From the NCBI RefSeq assembly GCF_002844375.1, contig NZ_CP024199.1, forward strand, positions 4,194,001 through 4,258,000: a stretch of 64,000 bases of DNA. Reading direction: 5' to 3'. This DNA is from Thalassospira marina. Lineage in GTDB: Bacteria > Pseudomonadota > Alphaproteobacteria > Rhodospirillales > Thalassospiraceae. Below are positions 51,578-60,743 of this stretch, in pieces. A program made the position numbers and the translations under genes. Each line of letters starts with the position of its first letter. Position 1 is the stretch's first letter. The notes beneath the pieces are model-generated. The model ran no database searches and was not told where the DNA came from. It saw only the letters and a list, made by a program, of their open reading frames with translations.

Positions 51578-53149
51578 ATGAATAACCATACCAAACGCAG
51601 TTGGGGCGAGGCCTTTATGGCCCTGACCAATGGGCGGGTTATTACCATGCTGTTTTTGGGATTTTCCGCCGGGATTCCCATTTTGCTGATTTTTTCGACC
51701 CTGTCGATCTGGCTGCGTGAAGCCGGGGTCGAACGTGCCACTGTTACCTATTTCAGTTGGGCTGCCCTTGGTTATTCCTTCAAATTTGTCTGGGCGCCAC
51801 TGATTGACCGCCTGCCCCTGCCCGGCCTGCATGCCACGCTGGGACGGCGGCGAAGCTGGCTGATTGTTGCACAGACGGCGATCATTGTTTCCATCCTGTG
51901 GATGGGCCTGACCGACCCGGCCCAACACCTGACCATGATGGCCTTTGCCGCCGTGGCCCTTGGTTTTTCCTCGGCCACCCAGGATATCGTCATTGATGCC
52001 TATCGTATCGAAGCGGTCGATACCGATTTACAGGCGATGATGAGCTCGGCCTATATTGCGGGCTACCGCATTGGCATGATTGTCGCGGGTGCGGGCGCAC
52101 TGACCATTGCCGCCCTGGTCGAGGGAGATGGCACCTATATGCCGCTTGCCTGGCGGGTTGCCTATGGCTGTATGGCGCTGGCAATGTGTGTGGGGGTTTT
52201 AACCACCCTTCTGATCAGCGAACCCGAAGTCACCCGCAAAGACAGCAAATATTTTCACCAGACCAGCGATTATATCCGCTTTCTGGCAATGTTTGCGCTG
52301 ACCATCATTGCCTTTATCGCCGCCAATATCTGGGCAGGCAATGTGGTTGCGCCGCTGAAAGATACCTTCATTGCCGATGGCATGACCAAGGAACTGGCAG
52401 GCTTTTTGACCGGCAGCCTGCAGCTTGCCATTGCAGTGCTGTTTGCCGTTGGTGTGGCCTGGCTGACCACCCTGATGGGCATTACCCCGCGTGAAATGGT
52501 GCGCGAAACCTATATCGCACCGGTAAAGGATTTTGTGGATCGATATGGCAAGGTTGCCATCGTCGTACTGGCCCTGATTGGCTTTTATCGTATTGCCGAT
52601 ATCGTCATGGGTGTAATGGCAAATGTGTTTTATACCGATATCGGATTTTCCAAGGAAGAAATCGCCGCCGTTTCCAAAACCTTTGGCCTGTTCATGACCA
52701 TTGCCGGCAGTTTTCTGGGTGGGGTGCTGTCAGTTCGCTATGGTGTAATCCGGGTGCTGTTTTTGGGCGCGCTGCTTTCCGCCATCACCAATATCCTGTT
52801 TGCCATCATGGCGCAGCTTCCCGCCAATACAGTGATGTTTGCCGTTGTCATCATGGCCGATAACCTTTCGGGCGGCCTCGCAACGGCGGCCTTTATCGCC
52901 TATCTTTCGGGGCTGACGAATATTTCCTTCACGGCCATGCAATATGCCATTTTCAGTTCGATCATGACCCTGTTTCCCAAGGTCATTGCCGGTTTTTCCG
53001 GCACGGTGGTCGACGCGGTTGGCTATCAGGCCTTTTTCATCGGCACGGCAATTATGGGATTGCCGGTATTGCTGCTTGTGGTGCTGGCTGGCCGCCTGAC
53101 CGATGTTGAACACCCCAAACCCGCACCAGCCCGCACCAAAGGCGGCTGA
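51578..53149 (+). CDS. ampG: AmpG-family muropeptide MFS permease
   Basis: 523 residues with 12-14 hydrophobic segments. FSAGIPILLIFSTLSIWLREAGV in segment 1 (given in part), the SATQDIVIDAYRIE motif near 135 and FKFVWAPLIDR after segment 2 are characteristic of AmpG. It imports GlcNAc-anhydroMurNAc peptides from the periplasm for cell-wall recycling. It lies downstream of typA after a terminator and so has its own promoter. No beta-lactamase or AmpR gene is nearby. Confidence 0.9.
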   Translation: MNNHTKRSWGEAFMALTNGRVITMLFLGFSAGIPILLIFSTLSIWLREAGVERATVTYFSWAALGYSFKFVWAPLIDRLPLPGLHATLGRRRSWLIVAQTAIIVSILWMGLTDPAQHLTMMAFAAVALGFSSATQDIVIDAYRIEAVDTDLQAMMSSAYIAGYRIGMIVAGAGALTIAALVEGDGTYMPLAWRVAYGCMALAMCVGVLTTLLISEPEVTRKDSKYFHQTSDYIRFLAMFALTIIAFIAANIWAGNVVAPLKDTFIADGMTKELAGFLTGSLQLAIAVLFAVGVAWLTTLMGITPREMVRETYIAPVKDFVDRYGKVAIVVLALIGFYRIADIVMGVMANVFYTDIGFSKEEIAAVSKTFGLFMTIAGSFLGGVLSVRYGVIRVLFLGALLSAITNILFAIMAQLPANTVMFAVVIMADNLSGGLATAAFIAYLSGLTNISFTAMQYAIFSSIMTLFPKVIAGFSGTVVDAVGYQAFFIGTAIMGLPVLLLVVLAGRLTDVEHPKPAPARTKGG

Positions 53150-53346
53150 GCGCCTGTTGTTACTGTGATGTTCACATTACCAGCCCCAGCGCGATCCGCA
53201 TGGGCAACACCGCCATCTCACAACGGCGCAACTATCAGGGTTTGAGCTCAACGACAGGCCAGAAGGGGCTTTTGCTGAACCCATCGTCAAAGACCAAAAC
53301 AACGGTCGACCCAGGCCATCAACGTTATCCAGCCTCCAACCAACAA

Positions 53347-53374
53347 AAAACCCCGCCGGATGCGGCGGGGTTTT
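53347..53374. terminator. Bidirectional intrinsic terminator
   Basis: A perfect 12-bp stem, AAAACCCCGCCG and CGGCGGGGTTTT, with a GATG loop lies between convergent ampG and ptsN. Confidence 0.92.
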
Positions 53375-53405
53375 GTCATCCGGGTGAACCAGTATGTTAA
53401 ATCTT

Positions 53406-53870
53406 TCAGGCAGCCTGTTCGGCTTCATCCTGGGTCAACAACGCATAGATTGCATCGGCAGATGCAGCCCCGCGCAGCTTCTCGCACATACCCTGATTGC
53501 GCAGCAACCGCGAGATACGCGCCAAAGCCTTCAAATGGTCGGCACCGGCTTCTTCGGGTGCGACGAGCATGCAAAACAGATCGACCGGCTGTTCATCAAC
53601 AGCATCAAATTCGATCGGGTTCTGTGCCCGGGCAAAAACCATATAGAGCCGGTCCAGATCGCCCAATTTGCCGTGCGGAATTGCTACACCACCACCGACA
53701 CCGGTGCTGCCCAGCTTTTCACGATCAAGCAAAACAGAGAAAATCTGCCCTGCGTCACGTCCCGTAACCTCGGCGGCTTTCTCTGCGAGTTCTTCGAGAA
53801 CAGCCTTCTTGGCGCCGGAACGCAATGCCGGAATAACCCCTGCCGGGGAGAGAATTGTTGAAATGTCCAT
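53406..53870 (-). CDS. ptsN: Nitrogen PTS enzyme IIA (PtsN)
   Basis: 154 residues. The phosphorylated histidine is His66 in GGVAIPHGKL, and LARISRLLRN near 118 is typical. It is the last component of the regulatory PtsP-PtsO-PtsN phosphorelay, which modulates potassium uptake, sigma54 output and metabolism rather than sugar transport. It is the distal gene of the rpoN-hpf-ptsN group. Confidence 0.95.
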   Translation of the reverse strand: MDISTILSPAGVIPALRSGAKKAVLEELAEKAAEVTGRDAGQIFSVLLDREKLGSTGVGGGVAIPHGKLGDLDRLYMVFARAQNPIEFDAVDEQPVDLFCMLVAPEEAGADHLKALARISRLLRNQGMCEKLRGAASADAIYALLTQDEAEQAA

Positions 53871-53908
53871 CTTTCGCGTTGCGTTGTTTGGACCAGAGGT
53901 CGCGTCCG

Positions 53909-54505
53909 TCAGGCTGCGCCAGCTTTTTCATCAGCCGGGTCAAGCCAGCCAATGTTACCATCGGCCCGACGATACACGACGTTCAATCCGCCATGTTTGC
54001 CATTCCGGAACATAAGCGCCGGAATATCCCCCAAATCGAGACGCATGACCGCCTCACCTACAGAGAGCGTGTCGATGCGATCAGGTGTTTCTGCAACGAT
54101 CAGCGGGTCATACCCCTTTGCATGATCGTCATCAGAATGATCTTCATCTTCCTGCTGGATCACGTAATGACGTGCATCCATCAAGGCATCTTCATACTGA
54201 TCACGGTTCGTATGATGGTCGCGCAAACGCCGTTTATACCGACGCAAACGTTTTGCCACCTTGTCGCAAGCTGCATCAAAGGCCGGATAAACCTCGTCAG
54301 CCGATGCTTTTGCCTGAACCAGCATGCCTTTGCCGACATGGACCGATATCTGTGTGTGATAAAGATGCGCCTGTTTGGTAATCGTTACCGTGGCCTCGAT
54401 CGCATGATCGAAATATTTCTCTACCGCAAGGTCCAAGGTCTCGACGACGTGTTCACGCAAAGCGCTGCCTACGTCAAGTTGCTTGCCAATAACTGTAATC
54501 TGCAT
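53909..54505 (-). CDS. hpf: Long-form ribosome hibernation promoting factor
   Basis: 198 residues from ATG 54505 (the open frame extends to 54565). The S30AE domain covers about 1-105, starting MQITVIGKQLDVG. A charged His/Asp linker (about 110-130) joins it to the C-terminal dimerisation domain (about 140-195), which includes LDLGDIPALMFRNGKHG and VVYRRADGNIGWLDP. The long form alone forms inactive 100S ribosome dimers. It lies between rpoN and ptsN. Confidence 0.94.
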   Translation of the reverse strand: MQITVIGKQLDVGSALREHVVETLDLAVEKYFDHAIEATVTITKQAHLYHTQISVHVGKGMLVQAKASADEVYPAFDAACDKVAKRLRRYKRRLRDHHTNRDQYEDALMDARHYVIQQEDEDHSDDDHAKGYDPLIVAETPDRIDTLSVGEAVMRLDLGDIPALMFRNGKHGGLNVVYRRADGNIGWLDPADEKAGAA

Positions 54506-54666
54506 GGATCGCCTATCCCCAGTTGAGTGACTTCCAGTACATCTGCGAACGACGGTGCCCCTCAATCAGGTGGCGGCACCATATTCCGTCGCCAATGCCA
54601 AGTCAACATTTGGGTATTCACCAATATGTTTCAATACTTTAGGCATTGTTTATCGGCATCAGACAC

Positions 54667-56238
54667 CTATCGGGCCTGTGCTTTTTTCTCGCGCCGCCTT
54701 TGGACTGACGACGGAATCCGCATTGCCTCACGGTATTTTGCCACTGTTCGCCGGGCAATGTCGATCCCTTCCTTTTGCAGAAGCTCGACAAGTTTATCAT
54801 CCGAGAGGATTTTTTTCGGATTTTCCCCGTCTATCAATGACTTGATCCGGTGACGAACCGATTCCGACGAATAGGAATCACCGCCATCCGCCGATGAAAT
54901 TGCCGTGGTGAAGAAGTATTTCAGCTCGAATATACCGCGCGGGGTGGCCATGAATTTGCCGTTTGTCACCCGCGATACCGTGCTTTCATGCATGCTGATC
55001 GCTTCGGCAATGTCGCGCAGAATCAGGGGGCGCAGGTGTGAAACCCCATAATTGAAGAACCCGTCCTGCTGGCGAATAATCTCGGAGGCCACCTTGAGAA
55101 TCGTGGTCGCGCGCTGATGCAGCGCCTTGACCAACCAGTTGGCGTTCTGCAACCGCTCGTTCACAAAAGTTTTTTCCTCGCGCCCGCGAATCCCGGTGCT
55201 GATTTCGGCAGCATATTCCTCGTTCACCAGAACACGCGGCAGGGCATCACTATTTAACTCGATTATCCAGTTGCCTGATGATCCGGCGCGCACCAGTACA
55301 TCGGGAATAACCGGCGAGGCCGGTTCACCGTCACTGGTGCGGCCCGGACGCGGGTCCAGGGTGCGAATCTCGGCGATCATGTCGGCCAGGTCATCGGCAT
55401 CGACACCGCAAATCCGGCGCAGGCGGTCAAATTCGCGCCGCGCCAGCAATTCCAGATTATTAAGAAGGGCCGCCATCGCCGGGTCAAACCGGTTACGGTC
55501 GCGCAATTGCAGTTCCAGGCATTCCGCCAGATTACGGGCAAAAATGCCGACCGGCTCAAATCCCTGCATCCGGCGTAAAACCGCATCGACCTCGGCCGGA
55601 GTACAGCCAAGTGCTTCGGATACTTCGCCAAGATCGCCACTGACATAACCGTTGTCATCAAGCATATCGATCAGATAGCTGCCGATCATGCGCATCACCG
55701 GTGATGCAAAGGCAAGGTTGAGCTGGTCATCAAGGCTTTGGCGCAGGGTGACGGTATCGGCCAGGGTCTGTTCCAGCCCCGGCAGGTCATCGCCATCGCC
55801 ACCGCCCATGCCGCCCCCGCCACCATAAGGCAGCGAATAATCATGGTTGGCCCCGACTGGGGCACCATCAGGCGTGATTTCGCCTTCGCCATCGTAAAGG
55901 GCATCACTGGCACAATCGAGCGGACCACTGGTTTCCGCCCCCATACTATCGCTGCTGGCCAGGCGGTCAGTACCGCGGAAATCTTCGCGGTCACGGAAAT
56001 CGTCAATCGCGCGGGCATCCAGGCCCTGTTCACCATTACCAACGGCATCATCACCGCTTTCGGCAAAGGTTTGGCCCGGTTCCGCCCGTTCAAGAAGGGG
56101 GTTTTCCAGAAGTTCGCTGTCGATGAAGTTGGAAAGCTCGATATTGTTAAATTGCAACAGTTTGATCGCCTGCTGCAATTGCGGCGTCATGACAAGAGAC
56201 TGAGACTGACGAAGATCAAGCCTTGCCTTCAGGGCCAT
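54667..56238 (-). CDS. rpoN: RNA polymerase sigma-54 factor
   Basis: 523 residues. The N-terminal Gln/Leu-rich activator-binding region begins LRQSQSLVMTPQLQQAIKLLQ (given in part). An acidic Gly/Asp-rich region II follows (about 55-160), then the core-binding domain, a helix-turn-helix (HESTVSRVTNGK near 400) and the RpoN box ARRTVAKYRE near 500. It directs transcription that needs AAA+ activators. It lies 219 bp downstream of lptB. Confidence 0.98.
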   Translation of the reverse strand: MALKARLDLRQSQSLVMTPQLQQAIKLLQFNNIELSNFIDSELLENPLLERAEPGQTFAESGDDAVGNGEQGLDARAIDDFRDREDFRGTDRLASSDSMGAETSGPLDCASDALYDGEGEITPDGAPVGANHDYSLPYGGGGGMGGGDGDDLPGLEQTLADTVTLRQSLDDQLNLAFASPVMRMIGSYLIDMLDDNGYVSGDLGEVSEALGCTPAEVDAVLRRMQGFEPVGIFARNLAECLELQLRDRNRFDPAMAALLNNLELLARREFDRLRRICGVDADDLADMIAEIRTLDPRPGRTSDGEPASPVIPDVLVRAGSSGNWIIELNSDALPRVLVNEEYAAEISTGIRGREEKTFVNERLQNANWLVKALHQRATTILKVASEIIRQQDGFFNYGVSHLRPLILRDIAEAISMHESTVSRVTNGKFMATPRGIFELKYFFTTAISSADGGDSYSSESVRHRIKSLIDGENPKKILSDDKLVELLQKEGIDIARRTVAKYREAMRIPSSVQRRREKKAQAR

Positions 56239-56457
56239 ATCAGAACCTACCCCGTATCAATCCGCTTTCCCCCATTTCCTTGCCTCGCCTTTCTATTTGG
56301 TCCGCATTTCTTTTACGATGCGGTATCCGTTCTGCAAACCCCAGTGACGAAACAACCTGTCCGTGAAGCATCCTTCCAGATACACGGGTATTCATCCAAA
56401 CAATTGTTATCAGTCCGAAAAAGACAGGAACAGCCAAATAATCAAATGATTTGAAGT

Positions 56458-57279
56458 TTAAAGGCTGAATCTGTCACCCAGATAGACGCGGCGGACATCG
56501 ACATTGCGAACGATCTCGTCCGGACCGCCTTCCATCAATACCCGACCATCATGCAGAATATAGGCCCGATCAATAATGTCGAGGGTCTCGCGCACATTGT
56601 GATCGGTAATCAGTACGCCAATGCCACGATCCTTGAGGTGACGCACCAGATCGCGAATATCGCCAACGGCAATCGGGTCAATACCGGCCAGCGGTTCGTC
56701 AAGCAGGACAAAATTGGGATGTGCCGCCAGTGCACGGGCGATTTCGCAACGGCGCCGTTCCCCACCCGACAGGGCCAGGGCCGGCGTGCGGCGCAAATGC
56801 TCGATGGCAAATTCAGCCAGCAGGTCTTCCAGGTTCTGTTCGCGCTTGATGCGGTCGCCTTCAATCACCTCAAGCACGGCCATGATATTCTGCTCCACCG
56901 TCATACCCCGAAAAATCGAGGCTTCCTGCGGCAGATAGCCAATCCCCATGCGCGCACGCTGATACATCGGCATCATGGTGATGTCGTTGCCATCAAGCGA
57001 GATTGTGCCGCGATCAGGGGAAATCAGCCCGGTGATGATATAAAAGCTGGTGGTTTTACCGGCCCCGTTCGGCCCCAGAAGACCAACAGCCTCACCGCGC
57101 TGGACCGAGATCGAAACATCCTTCAGAACCGGGCGCTTTTTAAAGCTTTTGCCCAGATTATGTGCCACCAGTCCCTTATTCGCACTTACCAGTCGCGGAC
57201 CGCCCGTTACATCGGCATCCGGCATGACAATGGGTGCATTCACACCGCTATTTTTTGTGCTTTTCCGAGACCAGAACAC
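56458..57279 (-). CDS. lptB: LPS export ABC transporter ATPase LptB
   Basis: 273 residues from GTG 57279, with AAGGG seven bases upstream and 14 bp after lptA. It has Walker A GLLGPNGAGKTTSFY near 66, signature ALSGGERRRCEIARAL near 165, Walker B FVLLDEPLAGIDP and the switch His in DHNVRETL. LptB powers extraction of lipopolysaccharide from the inner membrane with LptFG. The first 35 residues extend beyond typical LptB and look unstructured; such tails occur in this clade. Confidence 0.97.
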   Translation of the reverse strand: MFWSRKSTKNSGVNAPIVMPDADVTGGPRLVSANKGLVAHNLGKSFKKRPVLKDVSISVQRGEAVGLLGPNGAGKTTSFYIITGLISPDRGTISLDGNDITMMPMYQRARMGIGYLPQEASIFRGMTVEQNIMAVLEVIEGDRIKREQNLEDLLAEFAIEHLRRTPALALSGGERRRCEIARALAAHPNFVLLDEPLAGIDPIAVGDIRDLVRHLKDRGIGVLITDHNVRETLDIIDRAYILHDGRVLMEGGPDEIVRNVDVRRVYLGDRFSL

Positions 57280-57293
57280 GATCCGACCCTTCG

Positions 57294-58163
57294 TCAGTTT
57301 GTTTTACCAGCAGCTTTGCCACCGGTTTTCGATTTATTTTCGCTTTCAGGTACCAGCAAACCCCGCACCCGTGATTTGCCATCGCCCTTGCCATCCGCCA
57401 TCAGGCGGCTGATACCGGTTTTCAGGTCAACCACGGCACGATCACCATTAAGCTGGTTTTTGCCGCGCGTGATCTTAACCGATCCGGTCAGGGTGGCGAT
57501 ACCCGTTTTCGCGTCATAAACACCTTGATCCCCAACCACATAATCGGTCGGGGTTTCAATGGTGACATGACCATAACCATCGATGCGTTCAAGCTGGTTG
57601 TCACCCTTGGCCGACTGGGTAAAACGCGCGCTCAAAACATCCGCCTTCAGCTTGCGCCCTTCCGAGGTCGCAACAGCATCTCCACGGGCCACCGCCATGC
57701 GTTTGGCTTCCCAATATTCCAGGCTGTCCTTGGCGGTCAGGCTTTCCGTCGGGGTGGTATATTTCAAATTCTTGCCGGTCAGCACCACAACGGACTGGTC
57801 GATATCGTAAATCGCCAGATCGCCAGTGGCGGCATCGGTGTTGGTCGAAAGCTTCACATGACCATGGGCTTCCAGGCGGTAAATTTCGGTCTGGCCATTG
57901 GTTTCGCGATAAAAGGCACGCAATTCATCGGCGCGTACTTCGGATTCACCACGCCGGGCAAAGGCATTGCCGCGCGCAATCAACACATTGTCGTTGCGGC
58001 GCCATTCAATACCATTATCCGATTCCACATCCAGCCCGCCTGCCCCCTGCTGGGTCAGGCCCAGCGAGGCCGCCGATGCCGGGCGCAGCCCCGAAACACA
58101 GGCCAGCCCAATCACAAGCGTCGCCGCAAATAAAAATCCACCCCCGCGCGGCGTTCTGATCAT
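57294..58163 (-). CDS. lptA: Periplasmic LPS transport protein LptA (OstA-like)
   Basis: 289 residues. The signal peptide (about 1-31) ends near PASAASLG. The OstA/LptA beta-jellyroll region runs from about 48 to 260, with IEWRRNDNVLIARGNAFARRGE and repeated VxGDLAxYD strands. A short Lys-rich tail follows. It forms the periplasmic bridge that carries LPS from LptBFGC to LptD. Start and lptC stop overlap by 4 bp. Confidence 0.9.
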   Translation of the reverse strand: MIRTPRGGGFLFAATLVIGLACVSGLRPASAASLGLTQQGAGGLDVESDNGIEWRRNDNVLIARGNAFARRGESEVRADELRAFYRETNGQTEIYRLEAHGHVKLSTNTDAATGDLAIYDIDQSVVVLTGKNLKYTTPTESLTAKDSLEYWEAKRMAVARGDAVATSEGRKLKADVLSARFTQSAKGDNQLERIDGYGHVTIETPTDYVVGDQGVYDAKTGIATLTGSVKITRGKNQLNGDRAVVDLKTGISRLMADGKGDGKSRVRGLLVPESENKSKTGGKAAGKTN

Positions 58164-58870
58164 GATTTCCCTTTCAATGCCTTATCAAAAACTTTGAGTT
58201 TGGATTTGCCCAGAAAATGAATAACCGACCCCTTATTTTCCAGCTCAAACCCTGAATCCGATTTAATCGTGCCAAACGGCCCCTGCCCGTCTACCGGGTC
58301 GTTTCCGCTGGCATTGCCGTCGCCCAGCTTGATTTCGGCGCTTTCAGTATGAATCTCGAACCCCTTGTCGTGATACATGTTAACGGCGCCGTTCAGATCA
58401 AGCCTGCTTTTGCTTTCCGTATAAAGTCCCTTATCGGCCGTTAACGCCACCCAGCTACCATCCGTCAGCGTCATATCCGCCTGCGGACGATCAAGCAACA
58501 CATGCTCCATCGCACTTTCGCCGTCCTTACGCTGCTCGACCGCTTCGGTTGCCGTCACGGTAAAGGGCTGGCGCTTGGCATCCACGCCAAAAAAGCGCGG
58601 ATTGCTCATGGCGACATTTTCCATCAGATCATCGGGCGAGCTGGAAAAGCCAAGGTGAAACCCGCTTTCCTGCACCTGTTCGATCTGCGGCCACAAAACC
58701 ACCAGTGCCAGCAACGCTGCCGCAACCATCGGCAGGATCAGTTTTAACATCAAAACGACGCTACGGCGAACCGGATTGATCTTCACATCGCGCCGCATTT
58801 CGGACAAACGGTCCCGCGAGCGCGGCTTGGGCGCTTCAGGGGACGGCGTATCTGAGGTGTCGGCGCTCAT
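58160..58870 (-). CDS. lptC: LPS export protein LptC
   Basis: 236 residues. A cytoplasmic N-terminal stretch of about 45 residues precedes one membrane segment (about 42-62, LMLKLILPMVAAALLALVVL). The periplasmic LptC fold follows, with LTADKGLYTESKSRLDLNG. It recruits LptA to the LptBFG complex. It starts 2 bp after the kdsD stop and is probably coupled. Confidence 0.9.
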   Translation of the reverse strand: MSADTSDTPSPEAPKPRSRDRLSEMRRDVKINPVRRSVVLMLKLILPMVAAALLALVVLWPQIEQVQESGFHLGFSSSPDDLMENVAMSNPRFFGVDAKRQPFTVTATEAVEQRKDGESAMEHVLLDRPQADMTLTDGSWVALTADKGLYTESKSRLDLNGAVNMYHDKGFEIHTESAEIKLGDGNASGNDPVDGQGPFGTIKSDSGFELENKGSVIHFLGKSKLKVFDKALKGKS

Positions 58871-58872
58871 GC

Positions 58873-59865
58873 TCAGGCAACCCCCAGACGCAAAAGATCA
58901 TGAATATGCACAAGGCCACAGGGCTGCCCCTGATCATCGACTACAAACAGCGATGTAATGCTGCGATCATTCATGATCGCCAGCGCCTCGACAGCCAAAA
59001 GATCAGCAGTAATTGCCTTGGGATTGCGGGTCATGACATTGGCCACCGGGCGCGATACCAGATCATCGCCCATATGACGGCGAAGGTCACCGTCCGTCAC
59101 GATACCAACCAGTTTGGCGGCTTCATCCGTGACACCTACACAGCCAAAGGATTTGCCTGTCATTTCCATCAACGCATCGGACATCAGGGCAGACGCCGGA
59201 ATAAGCGGCAGCTGGTCTGCACCATGCATGACTTCGCGCACCCGTAACAACCGCTGCCCCAGCTTGCCGCCGGGGTGGAAAGTGCGGAAATCATCGGCGC
59301 TAAAGCCACGACGTTCCATCAGGGCAATTGCCAGTGCATCCCCCAGGGCCAGCATGGCCGTGGTCGATGTTGTTGGCGCCTGGCGGTTCGGGCAGGCTTC
59401 GGGGCTGTTGGGCAGAACCAGCGGATAATCGCATTGCGACCCAAGCGAGCTTTCAGCCCGGCGTGTCATACCGATCAGCGGAATATGGAAACGGCGCGTA
59501 TAGGCGATAATGTCCGAAAGTTCCGGCGTTTCACCTGAATTGGACAGCGCCAGCACCGCATCATCCTGACCGATCATGCCCAGATCGCCGTGGCTGGCCT
59601 CGGCCGGATGAACAAAAAACGACGGCGTGCCGGTCGAGGCAAAGGTTGCTGCCACCTTTTTGGCAATATGCCCGCTTTTGCCCATGCCTGTCACAACAAG
59701 CCGGCCCTTCAGCCCCTCGATCAGGGTGATGGCACGGCAGAAATCGCCATTCAGCGATTGTGCAAGTTCTTCAAGGGCGGCGGCTTCGATGCCAAGCACC
59801 TTTTGGGCAACAGCAATGTCTTTTTGTTCGGCTTCGGTAACTGTCATGGCGTTCTTTATGGTCAT
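58873..59865 (-). CDS. kdsD: Arabinose-5-phosphate isomerase
   Basis: 330 residues from ATG 59865; ATG 59847 and a TTG at 59901 are alternatives. The SIS domain (about 40-190) has VVTGMGKSGHIAKKVAATFASTG and SNSGETPELS. Two CBS domains follow (about 210-325). It makes arabinose-5-phosphate from ribulose-5-phosphate, the precursor of KDO in the LPS inner core. It heads the Lpt gene block, as in many proteobacteria. Confidence 0.95.
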   Translation of the reverse strand: MTIKNAMTVTEAEQKDIAVAQKVLGIEAAALEELAQSLNGDFCRAITLIEGLKGRLVVTGMGKSGHIAKKVAATFASTGTPSFFVHPAEASHGDLGMIGQDDAVLALSNSGETPELSDIIAYTRRFHIPLIGMTRRAESSLGSQCDYPLVLPNSPEACPNRQAPTTSTTAMLALGDALAIALMERRGFSADDFRTFHPGGKLGQRLLRVREVMHGADQLPLIPASALMSDALMEMTGKSFGCVGVTDEAAKLVGIVTDGDLRRHMGDDLVSRPVANVMTRNPKAITADLLAVEALAIMNDRSITSLFVVDDQGQPCGLVHIHDLLRLGVA

Positions 59866-59986
59866 CAGTCCGGATGCAAACCGGTTCGTTTGTGGGTTCA
59901 ACCGGCTTCACTGGCGCAAAAATGTGTCAATAACCGGGTCATCGCGCCAACTGCGCTATCGGCGTTGCGGGTTACCCCGCACAGCC

Positions 59987-60598
59987 TTAATGGGCAAAGA
60001 TGTCTGATTCTGGCCATCCCGCAAGGTCCAGGCTGGCGCGGGTCGGCAGGAAATCAAAACAGGCCTGGGCCGTTTCCATGCGGCCTTCACGCACCAGACG
60101 GCGATCAAGCTCTTCTTTCATCTTGTGCAGATAAAGAACATCGCTGGCAGCATAGGCAATCTGTTCAGGCGACAGGTCTGCAGCCCCCCAATCCGAGCTT
60201 TGCTGCTGTTTGGAAATTTCAACACCAACCAGTTCGCGCACCAAGTCCTTCAGACCGTGGCGATCGGTATAAGTCCGCACCAGCTTTGATGCGATTTTGG
60301 TGCAATATACCGGTGCGCAACGCACACCAAGATAGGCATCCATCACCGCAATATCAAACCGGCCGAAATGAAACAGCTTCAAGACTTCGGGGTCTGCCAG
60401 CATTTTTTTGAGGTTGGGCGCGCTGTAATCCGAACCATCAAATTTCACCAGATGGGCATCGCCATCCCCGGCAGAAAGCTGCACGACACACAGGCGATCA
60501 CGATGCGGGTTCAGGCCCATCGTTTCGCTGTCAATTGCAACAATTTTGCCTAGATCAAGCCCGTCGGGCAAATCTCCATGATGGAGGTAGTTTGTCAT
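59987..60598 (-). CDS. rnd: RNase D-like 3'-5' exonuclease
   Basis: 203 residues. The DEDD nuclease motifs are visible: VAIDSETMGLN near 23, LKLFHFGRFDIAVMDAYLG near 95 and a Tyr-containing QIAYAASDVLYLHKM near 160. It is shorter than E. coli RNase D because the HRDC domains are absent, as usual for this alphaproteobacterial subgroup. It probably trims tRNA or other RNA 3' ends. It is upstream of kdsD in the same direction. Confidence 0.92.
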   Translation of the reverse strand: MTNYLHHGDLPDGLDLGKIVAIDSETMGLNPHRDRLCVVQLSAGDGDAHLVKFDGSDYSAPNLKKMLADPEVLKLFHFGRFDIAVMDAYLGVRCAPVYCTKIASKLVRTYTDRHGLKDLVRELVGVEISKQQQSSDWGAADLSPEQIAYAASDVLYLHKMKEELDRRLVREGRMETAQACFDFLPTRASLDLAGWPESDIFAH

Positions 60599-60743
60599 CG
60601 CGCGTCTCCGGTCAGAAAGTTTGGCCCTGTCTTAACACAGCAAGGCCGCGCCCGCGATGCAAAAGACACCTTCTGACACCGGATAATACCATTAAAACCG
60701 CGATTTTCCCCTATCCCGGCATCACGACCAGCACCTGCCTATC

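Noticed and set aside
56551..57519. A plus-strand frame of 322 codons opposite lptB and lptA
   Set aside because: It covers two conserved genes on the other strand and shows no motif of its own.
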